A DNA stretch of 64,000 nt, taken from NCBI RefSeq assembly GCF_004216775.1, contig NZ_SGXF01000006.1:1-64000 (forward strand), written 5' to 3'. The notes under the pieces are model-generated. The model worked only from the letters and a program-made list of their open reading frames with translations. It searched no databases and had not been told where the DNA came from. Both the position numbers and the translations under genes were made by a program. Within the stretch, counting starts at the first letter, position 1. Each line of letters begins with the position of its first letter. Source of the DNA: Cuneatibacter caecimuris (lineage in GTDB: Bacteria > Bacillota > Clostridia > Lachnospirales > Lachnospiraceae). Below, one piece after another: positions 34,349 through 42,702 of the stretch.

Positions 34349-35788
34349 ATGGATGTATTAAAGGGACTATCCCCGGAACGGGTATTCTATTATTTTGAGC
34401 AGATCGCACGGATTCCCCACGGATCTGGAAATACAAAAGCGGTCAGTGATTATATCTGCGCTGCTGGCAAAGAGCTGGGGCTGGAATGCCGCCAGGATGA
34501 ACTGAACAATGTGATTCTCATCAAAGAAGCCAGCGCAGGCTATGAAAACGCCCCAGCCGTAATGCTGCAGGGCCATATGGATATGGTCTGCGAGAAAGAG
34601 AGCGGAGTGGAACATGATTTCACGAAAGATCCTCTTAACCTGCGGACCGAGGGAGATGAGATTTTTGCAGAAGGCACTACCCTGGGCGGAGACGACGGCA
34701 TTGCAGTCGCTTACATGCTCGCCTTGCTGGAAGACAAGAAACTGAGCCATCCCAGGCTGGAGTGTGTGATTACAGTGGATGAAGAAACCGGCATGGAGGG
34801 CGCAGAAGGCATTGATTTAAGTGGTTTGGAAGCAAAATATCTTCTGAACCTGGATTCGGAGGAGGAAGGGATCTTTCTGGCCAGTTGTGCCGGGGGACTG
34901 CGTTTTAATCTGGATCTGCCTGTGAAGAGGGAGCGCTGCGAAGGAAACTGTGTATGCATCCGGATCGATGGACTGACAGGCGGGCACTCCGGCGGGGAGA
35001 TCCATAAAGGAAGGGCGAATGCCAATGTACTGCTGGGGCGTCTGCTCAACAGTCTGGCAGAAACAGTAGAATTCCGTCTGGTCAGTCTGGAGGGGGGAAC
35101 CAAGGACAACGCGATCACAAGATCTGCGAAAGCAGTTCTGAAGACTCGTTCGGACCGGCAGATCATTCAAAAAGTGAAAGATCTGGCTGAAACCTACCGC
35201 AGGGAATATGCCCTGACAGATCCTCAGATGGAAATTACGGCAGAAGCCTTTATGGAAGAAGCTGAAGCAATGGATCGGGAATCTCAGAAAAAAGTGCTTT
35301 TTGCGCTGCTGGAAGCTCCCTATGGGGTACAGGCTATGAGCAATGACGTGGAAGGGCTGGTGGAATCTTCTTTAAATCTGGGCATTATGAACACAGCAGA
35401 AAACAGCTGGCATATTTCCTATTCCATCCGCAGTTCTGTGGAATCCAGAAAGGAATGGCTCAAACAGAAGCTGACGCATCTGGCGGATTTTCTGGGAGCC
35501 AGCCATTCTGAAACCGGAGATTACCCGGGATGGGAGTTTGTAAGGGAATCCGGCCTGCGCAATTTAATGTGCCAGGTATTTGAAGAAATGTACGGAAAAA
35601 AACCTCAGGTGGAAGCAATTCATGCAGGCCTGGAATGTGGGCTCCTGCTGAACAAACGTCCGGGTATGGACGCAGTTTCCATCGGTCCGGATATGAAAGA
35701 TATCCATACCCCCCAGGAACGTCTGAGCATTTCTTCTACAGCCAGAGTGTATGATTTTCTGAAGAAAGTGCTTGAAAGAATCCACTGA
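34349..35788 (+). CDS. pepD: Aminoacyl-histidine dipeptidase (PepD, M20 family)
   Basis: Zinc dipeptidase (carnosinase type) of the cytoplasm. Metal ligands lie in LQGHMDMVCEK, GGDDGIAVAYML and TVDEETGMEGAEG, with the C-terminal ligand in IHAGLECGLL. The 479 residues match PepD length (about 480). GAAGGAGG precedes the start. Confidence 0.94.
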   Translation: MDVLKGLSPERVFYYFEQIARIPHGSGNTKAVSDYICAAGKELGLECRQDELNNVILIKEASAGYENAPAVMLQGHMDMVCEKESGVEHDFTKDPLNLRTEGDEIFAEGTTLGGDDGIAVAYMLALLEDKKLSHPRLECVITVDEETGMEGAEGIDLSGLEAKYLLNLDSEEEGIFLASCAGGLRFNLDLPVKRERCEGNCVCIRIDGLTGGHSGGEIHKGRANANVLLGRLLNSLAETVEFRLVSLEGGTKDNAITRSAKAVLKTRSDRQIIQKVKDLAETYRREYALTDPQMEITAEAFMEEAEAMDRESQKKVLFALLEAPYGVQAMSNDVEGLVESSLNLGIMNTAENSWHISYSIRSSVESRKEWLKQKLTHLADFLGASHSETGDYPGWEFVRESGLRNLMCQVFEEMYGKKPQVEAIHAGLECGLLLNKRPGMDAVSIGPDMKDIHTPQERLSISSTARVYDFLKKVLERIH

Positions 35789-35797
35789 GCATTGACA

Positions 35798-35901
35798 TAT
35801 CAATATAAAGAATGGCCTTTTTTTCTCAAACGGTTGACAGTACTGCTTTATGGTGGTACGATACAATCAGATTAAATGCTTTGTATCAGTATAAAGAACG
35901 G
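35798..35901 (+). promoter_or_regulatory. Direct repeats around the promoter, possible operator pair
   Basis: TATCAATATAAAGAATGG (35798-35815) and TATCAGTATAAAGAACGG (35884-35901) agree at 16 of 18 positions and are offset by 86 bp. One lies upstream of the -35; the other covers the transcribed leader and the ribosome binding site. The downstream gene starts with an XRE DNA-binding domain, so autoregulation is a natural guess. Confidence 0.5.
35834..35862 (+). promoter_or_regulatory. Sigma-A promoter of the HTH-AlaA fusion gene
   Basis: TTGACA (35834-35839), 17 bp, TACGAT (35857-35862), 47 bp before the start codon. It is flanked by two near-identical 18-bp direct repeats. Confidence 0.8.
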
Positions 35902-35909
35902 AGGCCGTT

Positions 35910-37418
35910 ATGGAATTAAATCTGCAGCTGGCCTCCCGCCTGAAAGGAATGCGGGAGGCCATGGGATACAGCCTGGAGAAATTGTCGGAAGTATCAGGAG
36001 TAAGTAAAACCATGCTGTTTCAAATGGAAAAGGGAGAGGGAAATCCTTCTGTCAATACGCTGTCCCGCCTGGCGGCGGGCCTGCAGACTACGGTGACATC
36101 GCTGCTTGGAGAAGATCCAAAGCCTGTGGAACCCAGTGTGGATGCAGGAAACCAGACAGTAACTATGCAGGAAACCCAGCATGAGAAAGAAGGAACCGGA
36201 AAGTTGAGAACATTTGAAAAATCGCATAAACTGGACAACGTGTGTTATGATGTGCGTGGACCGGTGGTGGAAGAAGCAGACCGCATGATCGCCAATAATA
36301 TCAATATTTTGAAGCTGAATATTGGGAATACCGCGCCTTTTGGGTTTCATACGCCGGATGAAATCATCCACGACATGCAGATGAATCTGGTAAACGCAGA
36401 GGGATATTCCGATTCCAAAGGCGTATTCAGCGCCCGAAAAGCGGTAATGCAGTATGGACAGATTAAAAAGCTTCCTAATGTGCAGATCAATGACATTTAC
36501 ATGGGAAACGGCGTCAGCGAGCTGATTTCCATGGCAATGCAGGGATTCCTGAACGATGGGGATGAAATTCTGATTCCTTCTCCGGATTATCCTCTCTGGA
36601 CAGCTGCTGCAAATCTGGCAGGCGGGAAGCCTGTCCATTATATCTGTGACGAATCGGCAAATTGGTATCCGGACCTGGCGGACATGGAAAAGAAGGTAAC
36701 TTCCCGGACAAAGGGAATTGTGATCATTAACCCGAACAATCCTACTGGCGCTCTGTATCCCAAAGAGCTGCTGGAACAGATTGCAGAATTTGCCAGAAGG
36801 CATGATCTGGTGATTTTTTCTGATGAAATTTACGACAGGCTTTTATATGACGGACAGAAGCATATCTCTATCGCTTCCCTTTGCCCGGATCTGCTGTGCG
36901 TTACATTTAACGGGCTGTCCAAATCCCACCGGATGCCGGGCTTCCGCTGCGGCTGGATGTGCCTGTGCGGTGATAAGTCCAGGGCGAAGGGATATATCGA
37001 GGGGCTGAACATGCTGTCTTCCATGCGGCTTTGCGCCAACGTTCCGGCGCAGATGATCGTACAGACGGCTCTGGGCGGGTATCAGAGCTCGGATGAATTG
37101 CTGGTTCCCGGAGGCCGTCTGTTTGAACAGAGGGAATTTATTTATAAGGCTTTAAATGATATTCCGGGAATCAGTGTGGTGAAGCCCCAGGGCGCGTTTT
37201 ACTGTTTCCCCAAAATTGACTGTAAAAAATATAACATTACTGATGATGAAAAGTTTGTTCTGGATTTCCTCCATGAGGAAAAAGTGCTTTTGGTTCCCGG
37301 GAAGGGGTTTAACTGGATGGAGCCGGATCATTTCCGAGTGGTGTATTTGCCCGCAGTGCAGGACTTGAGGATGGCGACCGGCCGTTTGGCCAGGTTTTTA
37401 TCTTCCTACCGCGGCTGA
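35910..37418 (+). CDS. XRE-type HTH fused to AlaA-like alanine aminotransferase
   Basis: Residues about 8-63 form an XRE/cro helix-turn-helix (LKGMREAMGYSLEKLSEVSG, then MEKGEGNPSVNTLSRLAAGL). A polar linker follows (64-103). Residues 104-502 are a fold-type I PLP aminotransferase very like E. coli AlaA: LDNVCYDVRGPV, LNIGNTAPFGFHTPDE, INPNNPTGALY, D305 and Y308 in FSDEIYDRLLYDG, PLP lysine K338 in NGLSKSHR. It may couple transcription control to alanine/pyruvate metabolism, in the way of GntR-aminotransferase (MocR) proteins, but with another DNA-binding family. The reading frame is unbroken, so it is a true fusion. Confidence 0.9.
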   Translation: MELNLQLASRLKGMREAMGYSLEKLSEVSGVSKTMLFQMEKGEGNPSVNTLSRLAAGLQTTVTSLLGEDPKPVEPSVDAGNQTVTMQETQHEKEGTGKLRTFEKSHKLDNVCYDVRGPVVEEADRMIANNINILKLNIGNTAPFGFHTPDEIIHDMQMNLVNAEGYSDSKGVFSARKAVMQYGQIKKLPNVQINDIYMGNGVSELISMAMQGFLNDGDEILIPSPDYPLWTAAANLAGGKPVHYICDESANWYPDLADMEKKVTSRTKGIVIINPNNPTGALYPKELLEQIAEFARRHDLVIFSDEIYDRLLYDGQKHISIASLCPDLLCVTFNGLSKSHRMPGFRCGWMCLCGDKSRAKGYIEGLNMLSSMRLCANVPAQMIVQTALGGYQSSDELLVPGGRLFEQREFIYKALNDIPGISVVKPQGAFYCFPKIDCKKYNITDDEKFVLDFLHEEKVLLVPGKGFNWMEPDHFRVVYLPAVQDLRMATGRLARFLSSYRG

Positions 37419-37439
37419 TTGAGAAAGGAGAATGTATCT

Positions 37440-37844
37440 GTGAAGATTGCGGTAACTTATGAAAATGGTAATATATTTCAACACTTTGGCCACTGTGAAT
37501 CCTTTAAGATTTATGAGGTTGAGGATGGTGCGGTGAAGTCCCGGCAGGTGGTGAGCGCTGTGGGAAGCGGCCACGGCGCGTTGGCTGGTTTTTTATCGGA
37601 GAACGGTGTGGACGCGCTGATCTGCGGAGGAATCGGCGGAGGAGCCAGAGCCGCTCTTGCAGAAGCCGGCATCCGTCTGTATCCGGGCGCGGCCGGCAAT
37701 GCGGATGACTCTGTCAACGCGCTGCTGTCCGGAAAACTGGTATATAATCCCGATGTGGAATGCGCTCATCATCATGATGGGGAGCATAGCTGTGGAGAAC
37801 ATCACTGCAGTACAGACAAACATGGTTGCCCGGGAAACCACTGA
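37440..37844 (+). CDS. NifX/NifB-type dinitrogenase iron-molybdenum cofactor-binding domain protein
   Basis: GTG 37440 behind AAAGGAG gives 134 residues starting like the family (KIAVTYENGNIFQHFGHCESF); a longer frame from TTG 37419 is less likely. Residues 1-105 are the NifX-like domain. The tail is rich in histidine and cysteine (HHHDGEHSCGEHHC and on), suggesting metal binding. Nitrogenase genes are absent; such proteins occur in many anaerobes as iron-sulfur or metal carriers. Confidence 0.86.
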   Translation: MKIAVTYENGNIFQHFGHCESFKIYEVEDGAVKSRQVVSAVGSGHGALAGFLSENGVDALICGGIGGGARAALAEAGIRLYPGAAGNADDSVNALLSGKLVYNPDVECAHHHDGEHSCGEHHCSTDKHGCPGNH

Positions 37845-37870
37845 GAGACAGTAGTGGAATAATATCTGAG

Positions 37871-37918
37871 AAAAATACGTTCCAACAGCAGGAAAAATGC
37901 TGATGGGACGTATTTTTA
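37871..37918 (+). terminator. Terminator after the NifX-like gene
   Basis: AAAATACGT (37872-37880) pairs with ACGTATTTT (37908-37916), with inner AGCA/TGCT pairing and a T-tract that runs straight into repeat R6. Confidence 0.85.
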
Positions 37919-38037
37919 TTTCATAGGAAACTGCCTTCCCGATGAAACAAAACCCTCCGGGAGGATGCGCACTGCGCGCGAAGGAAATATGGCCGCTAAA
38001 GCGGCCGCGCTTCGGCGCGAGAGTCCGGCCAGAATCT
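37919..38037 (+). repeat. Structured intergenic repeat R6 (complete)
   Basis: Leading palindrome arms TTTCATAGG and CCGATGAAA (37919-37947). The third base pair is T-A here, A-T in R2 and G-C in others. Then CCTCCGGGAGGAT, GCGCGC and an inner hairpin GGCCGC-TAAA-GCGGCC. The closing stem GAGTCCGGC has a decayed right arm (GAATC). Subtype as R1. Confidence 0.88.
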
Positions 38038-38097
38038 TTGTTCTATTCTGCCAGGGCTGTACATATAATCTTATAGTATGTCTAAAAGAGGTGAGCC

Positions 38098-39015
38098 ATG
38101 AGATTCAAAGGATACCGGCTGATTCTGCCGGAAGGAATTGGACAGGGAATAGCCCTGATTGCCGGAATTTTGCTGGCCGGAGCGCTCTGTGCGCTTTATC
38201 TGCAGTATTTCCGGGATGTGGCATGGCTGATGCCGCTGCAGGAAAATACTTGTGAGTCAGAAGAATTTTGCCGAATGTCCTTCCCGGGGGACAGTCTGAA
38301 CCAAATCATGCAGTTTTCAGAACGGGAGGATCTGGATCCCTGGAGCTGTATCGCTGTCCTGATGCTGAAGAATGGCTTTGTTTTAAATGAAAGCTCGGCA
38401 TCTTCAATTCAAAAAGCACAGGCTGAGGAAATGATTGCGCAGGCAAAAAACTGGAAGCCAGAGGAATTTTTTCAGCTGCGGGAAGCCTACAGAAGAGTGC
38501 TGGAAGGGCTGGAATATTTTCCGGTGGCCAGGAGCGCAAGCCAGGAAGTGAAATGGGTGACCTTTGAAAACTCCTGGGGAGACGGACGGAGCTTCGGAGG
38601 AGAACGGAAACATGAAGGCTGCGATATCATGGGCATGGAGTATCCCAGAGGATTTTATCCGGTGGTAGCGTCAGCCGGAGGAACTGTTGAGCAGATTGGC
38701 TGGCTGCCCCAGGGAGGATGGAGGATCGGAATCCGGCGCCCGGGCGGCGGATATGATTATTATGCTCATCTGTACGGATACAGGGACGGGATTGAGGCCG
38801 GAACAGAAGTGGCGGCGGGAGAGTTATTGGGATATATGGGTGATTCAGGATACAGCGAGATTCCGGGGACTGTCGGAAACTTTCCGGTACACCTGCACTT
38901 TGGTATTTACATACAGACTCCTCATCTGGAAGAAAGGAGCGTAAATTCCTATGACATTCTCAGATATCTGGAAAGGCGTCAGATGACTGCGGATTATAAA
39001 GAAAACATGAAATAA
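38098..39015 (+). CDS. Membrane-anchored M23 (LytM-type) peptidase domain protein
   Basis: The 305 residues have an N-terminal signal anchor (about 14-35), an external region and a C-terminal M23 domain. Zinc ligand motifs are HEGCD (H-x3-D) and HLHFG (H-x-H), with YYAHL between, so all catalytic residues are present. It should cut peptidoglycan peptide bridges outside the membrane, or serve in cell division or sporulation. AGAGGTGAGCC precedes the start. Confidence 0.9.
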   Translation: MRFKGYRLILPEGIGQGIALIAGILLAGALCALYLQYFRDVAWLMPLQENTCESEEFCRMSFPGDSLNQIMQFSEREDLDPWSCIAVLMLKNGFVLNESSASSIQKAQAEEMIAQAKNWKPEEFFQLREAYRRVLEGLEYFPVARSASQEVKWVTFENSWGDGRSFGGERKHEGCDIMGMEYPRGFYPVVASAGGTVEQIGWLPQGGWRIGIRRPGGGYDYYAHLYGYRDGIEAGTEVAAGELLGYMGDSGYSEIPGTVGNFPVHLHFGIYIQTPHLEERSVNSYDILRYLERRQMTADYKENMK

Positions 39016-39027
39016 AGGGGAAGGAAA

Positions 39028-39056
39028 TGGACATTTATCGGCGTGTATGTTATAAT
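39028..39056 (+). promoter_or_regulatory. Extended -10 promoter of the alarmone synthetase gene
   Basis: TGGACA (39028-39033), 17 bp, TATAAT (39051-39056) with TGT directly before it (extended -10). It shows that translation cannot begin at the more upstream in-frame ATG at 39027. Confidence 0.82.
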
Positions 39057-39092
39057 CATACATACAAAACTGTGATGATTGTTAAAGGTGGG

Positions 39093-39899
39093 ATGCAGAT
39101 GGAAATACAACTTTGGCGCGAGGCGCTGGCGCCGTACCGGCTGGCGGTTGATGAGTTAATTGTGAAGTTCAATTATATTATGGAAGAATATAAAATTGCC
39201 GGAAAGTACTGTCCCATAGAGCAGGTGATAGGAAGAGTGAAATCCATCTCCAGCATCCTAGAAAAAGCAAAAAAGAAAAATATCCCCATCCCGGAATTGA
39301 CGAAGCGGCTGGAGGACATCGCGGGTGTCAGAATCATCTGTCAGTTTGAAGAAGATATCCGGAAGGTGGTGGAGATGATCCGCCAGCGCACGGATATGAA
39401 GGTGACGGATGAAGTGGATTATATCACAAAGAGCAAGCCCAGCGGATACAGGAGTTATCATGTAATTGTGGAATACCGGGTTCAGACCTCAGAAGGGGAA
39501 AAGGTGATTCCGGTGGAAATACAGATCCGGACGCTGGCGATGAATTTCTGGGCGGTAATTGAACACTCTCTCCGCTATAAATACGGAAAGAATTTACCTC
39601 AGCATATCAGCCAGCGTCTGAATGCATCAGCGGAGGCCGTCATCAGCCTGGATGCAGAGATGGCTTCTATCCGGGATGAAATTCTGGAAGCTCAGGGTTC
39701 CTTCCGGCAGCGTGCAAATGTGGTGGCTGAGGTTTTAAACACATTGCGCAGCCTGTACCGGATCGGAGATAAAGAAGAGACGCTGCGGCTTCAGGAAGAA
39801 TTTTTCAGAATCTACAATGAAAGCGATATGGACGAGCTGGAACGGTTCAGCAGCCATGTGGACCATATCGCGCAGATGTATATGGCGCAGCAGCTGTAA
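39093..39899 (+). CDS. Small alarmone synthetase, GTP pyrophosphokinase (RelQ/YjbM-like)
   Basis: RelA/SpoT-type synthetase domain making (p)ppGpp, without hydrolase, TGS or ACT domains. Motifs: IAGVRIICQFEEDI, KPSGYRSYHVIVEY and VPVEIQIRTLAMNFWAVIEH. ATG 39093 after AAAGGTGG gives 268 residues; ATG 39099 is an alternative. A C-terminal helical extension (about 190-268) occurs in RelQ-type proteins. It is followed by an RNA methyltransferase gene after 25 bp. Confidence 0.92.
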   Translation: MQMEIQLWREALAPYRLAVDELIVKFNYIMEEYKIAGKYCPIEQVIGRVKSISSILEKAKKKNIPIPELTKRLEDIAGVRIICQFEEDIRKVVEMIRQRTDMKVTDEVDYITKSKPSGYRSYHVIVEYRVQTSEGEKVIPVEIQIRTLAMNFWAVIEHSLRYKYGKNLPQHISQRLNASAEAVISLDAEMASIRDEILEAQGSFRQRANVVAEVLNTLRSLYRIGDKEETLRLQEEFFRIYNESDMDELERFSSHVDHIAQMYMAQQL

Positions 39900-39924
39900 C
39901 GCTGCGGGAGAGGAAATACTACAG

Positions 39925-41295
39925 ATGGAATTACCTGAATTATTTTTACAAAAAATGCAGGGACTGCTGGGAGAGGAATACCAGGATTATCTGGACAGCT
40001 TCGGCCAGGAGCGGGTATATGGACTGCGGGTGAACACGAGCAAGATCAGCTGTGAAGAATTTGAAAAGATCTGCCCTTTTCCAATCCGTCCGGTACCCTG
40101 GATCCAAAACGGTTATTACTATGAAGGGAGTGCTAAGCCGGCGAAGCATCCCTATTATTTTGCAGGGCTTTATTATCTTCAGGAGCCCAGCGCCATGACG
40201 CCGGCCGACAGGCTCCCTGTGAATCCGGGGGACAGAGTGCTGGATCTTTGTGCGGCCCCCGGAGGAAAGAGCACGGAACTGGGAGTGAAACTGGGCGGAA
40301 AAGGTGTTCTGGTCAGTAATGACATCAGCAATTCCAGGGCTAAAGCGCTGCTGAAAAATCTGGAGCTGTTCGGCATTTCTAATATGTATATTCTCAGTGA
40401 GGCGCCCCACCGGCTGGCGCCTCATTTCCGGGATTATTTCGATAAAATTCTCATCGACGCTCCTTGTTCCGGGGAAGGGATGTTCCGCAAAGAGCCTGCT
40501 GTGATCAAAAGCTGGCTGGAAAAGGGGAATGATTTCTACGCAAAACTGCAGCGGGAGATTCTGGACAGCGCGGTTCAGATGCTCCGCCCGGGCGGTTTGC
40601 TTTTGTACTCCACCTGTACCTTCAGCCCTATGGAAGATGAAGGATCAGTGGACTATGTGCTGAAGAAATATCCTGAGCTCAAGGTGAGAGAGGTGGAACC
40701 CTATGAAGGCTTCTGCCCCGGCATGCCGGAACAGGTGGAAGGCGGAGATGATCTGCTTTCCCGCTGTGTGCGCATCTTTCCCCACCGCATGCGGGGGGAA
40801 GGGCATTTTCTGGCGCTTCTGGAAAAAGAGGGGGAAAAGGAGCGGCCTCTGACTTCATCTGCGGCGGGAGTGGGAGGGCTGAAAGAGCTGCCGGAAGAAT
40901 TCCGGGATTTCGCAAAATTGCTGGCCTGGAAGCCTGCTCCTGAGAGGCTGATGCTTCGGGGGGAGAAACTCTATCTGCTTCCTGCGGAAGGGGCTGATCT
41001 CAGCGGGCTGCGTGTGATGCGGTCCGGCCTGCTGCTGGGAGAGTGCAAAAAGAAACGTTTTGAACCAAGCCAGGCTCTCGCCATGCATCTGGACAGCGAT
41101 TCGTATGAGAACTGCATTAGTTTTTCTGCAGAAGATTCCCGGGTGATTAAATACCTGAAGGGAGAAACCATTGAAGCGGATAAAGCTGCCTCCGGATGGG
41201 TGCTGGTCTGTGTGGACAGTTTCCCGCTGGGGTTTGCAAAGGCTTCTGGAACGGTGCTGAAAAACAAATATCTGGCAGGATGGCGGTGGCAGTGA
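39925..41295 (+). CDS. RsmF-like rRNA (cytosine-C5)-methyltransferase, NOL1/NOP2/sun family
   Basis: ATG 39925 starts the family-like MELPELFLQKMQGLLGEEY; the frame opens earlier inside the previous gene but without similarity. The catalytic core has the SAM motif LDLCAAPGGKSTELG and both conserved cysteines (DAPCSGEGMF and STCTFSPMEDE). The C-terminal 120 residues form the RsmF/YebU-type RNA-binding extension. The target base is not readable. The stop overlaps the next pseudouridine synthase start. Confidence 0.93.
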   Translation: MELPELFLQKMQGLLGEEYQDYLDSFGQERVYGLRVNTSKISCEEFEKICPFPIRPVPWIQNGYYYEGSAKPAKHPYYFAGLYYLQEPSAMTPADRLPVNPGDRVLDLCAAPGGKSTELGVKLGGKGVLVSNDISNSRAKALLKNLELFGISNMYILSEAPHRLAPHFRDYFDKILIDAPCSGEGMFRKEPAVIKSWLEKGNDFYAKLQREILDSAVQMLRPGGLLLYSTCTFSPMEDEGSVDYVLKKYPELKVREVEPYEGFCPGMPEQVEGGDDLLSRCVRIFPHRMRGEGHFLALLEKEGEKERPLTSSAAGVGGLKELPEEFRDFAKLLAWKPAPERLMLRGEKLYLLPAEGADLSGLRVMRSGLLLGECKKKRFEPSQALAMHLDSDSYENCISFSAEDSRVIKYLKGETIEADKAASGWVLVCVDSFPLGFAKASGTVLKNKYLAGWRWQ

Positions 41296-42029
41296 TGGCG
41301 GGGACGATGCGTTTGGATAAATTTCTTTCCGGAGCAGGCTGCGGCACCAGAAGTCAGGTAAAAGATTTTTTGAAAAAAGGCAGGGTGACCGTGGACGGCG
41401 AGGCTGTCAGAAAGCCGGAAACCAGGGTGACGGAGGGCGTATCCTCTGTATGTCTGGACGGGCGGCCTGTGCGGTATGTTTCGTATGAGTATTATATGCT
41501 GAATAAGCCCGCCGGCGTTGTTTCTGCGACAGAGGACCGCCGGGAACAAACCGTACTGGATCTGCTTCCGCCGTCTCCCTGCCGGGATCTCTTTCCTGTG
41601 GGGCGGCTGGACAAGGATACCACAGGGCTTCTGCTGGTCTGTAATGACGGGGAACTGGCCCATGAGCTGCTGTCGCCCAGAAAGCATGTGGAAAAGGTAT
41701 ATGAAGTAATAACAGACGGTTCTGTTTCAGAAGAGACGGTCCGGCTGTTTGAACAAGGGCTACAGGTGGATGCGGAATGGAAAGCCCTGCCTGCCAGGCT
41801 GGAGATCACAGGAGAGAATGCCAGCCGTGTGACGCTGCAGGAAGGGAAATTCCATCAAGTCAAACGGATGTATGCATCGGTCGGGCTTAAAGTGATGAAA
41901 TTGAAGCGGATTTCCATGGGGCCGCTTTCTCTTGATCCGGCTCTGGCTCCGGGAGAATCCAGGAAACTGACTGATGAGGAAGTGGCGTTGTTGAAAAATC
42001 TGCAGGAGCGGAGAAATACATATGGTTGA
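41295..42029 (+). CDS. RsuA family 16S/23S pseudouridine synthase
   Basis: N-terminal S4 domain (MRLDKFLSGAGCGTRSQVKD) and catalytic domain with VGRLDKDTTGLLL, whose Asp is the nucleophile. The final KFHQVKRMYASVGLKVMKLKR is the RsuA/RluB signature. ATG 41295 overlaps the previous stop (TGATG); ATG 41307 is possible. RsuA, RluB, RluE and RluF cannot be separated here. Confidence 0.92.
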   Translation: MAGTMRLDKFLSGAGCGTRSQVKDFLKKGRVTVDGEAVRKPETRVTEGVSSVCLDGRPVRYVSYEYYMLNKPAGVVSATEDRREQTVLDLLPPSPCRDLFPVGRLDKDTTGLLLVCNDGELAHELLSPRKHVEKVYEVITDGSVSEETVRLFEQGLQVDAEWKALPARLEITGENASRVTLQEGKFHQVKRMYASVGLKVMKLKRISMGPLSLDPALAPGESRKLTDEEVALLKNLQERRNTYG

Positions 42030-42702
42030 GGCAGTAATATTTGATCTGGATGGAACCCTGGTGGATTCTATGTGGATGTGGGAATCCATAGATGCTGAAT
42101 TTTTGGGGAGCAGAGGGATTGAAGTTCCCGGAGATCTGCAGAGCGCGATTGAGGGCATGAGTTATACAGAAAATGCGCTGTATTTTAAGAACCGCTTTGA
42201 TCTTCCGGAAAGCGTGGAAGAGCTGAAAGGTATCTGGGATGAAATGGCGTTGGAGACATATCGCCGCCGGGTACCCTGCAAACCAGGCGCGAAGGAGTTC
42301 CTTCAGGCTTTGCAGAAGGCCAAAATCCCCTGCGGCATTGCGACCAGCAATTCCAGAACCCTGGCGGAAGCTGTGTTGGAATCCCAGGGACTGAAAAAGT
42401 ATTTTCAAAGTGTTCGGACTGCCTGCGAAGTGGCTGCCGGAAAACCGGCCCCTGATATTTTCCTTCAGGTAGCGTACGACCTGGGGGCAAAACCGGCGGA
42501 ATGTTTGGCATTTGAAGACGTTCCCGCAGGGATTCGTGCCGGTAAGGCGGCCGGAATGCGCGTGTTTGCGGTAGAAGATGATTTTTCAGCAGGCCTGCGG
42601 GAGGAAAAAATCCTCCTGGCGGACGGTTATATTCGGGATTATCGGGAATTATTGGAATATCAAAGTCTGCAGGAGGAACAACTATGGGAATTGCGATTGT
42701 AA
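42022..42702 (+). CDS. HAD superfamily hydrolase (beta-phosphoglucomutase-like)
   Basis: The 226 residues have the HAD motifs: FDLDGTLVDSMW (nucleophile D and second D), TSNSR and the C-terminal CLAFEDVPAGIRAGKAAGM. The helical cap after motif I is of the phosphoglucomutase/phosphatase type. The substrate is unknown. It overlaps the neighbour on both sides (8 and 19 bp). Confidence 0.9.
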   Translation: MVEAVIFDLDGTLVDSMWMWESIDAEFLGSRGIEVPGDLQSAIEGMSYTENALYFKNRFDLPESVEELKGIWDEMALETYRRRVPCKPGAKEFLQALQKAKIPCGIATSNSRTLAEAVLESQGLKKYFQSVRTACEVAAGKPAPDIFLQVAYDLGAKPAECLAFEDVPAGIRAGKAAGMRVFAVEDDFSAGLREEKILLADGYIRDYRELLEYQSLQEEQLWELRL

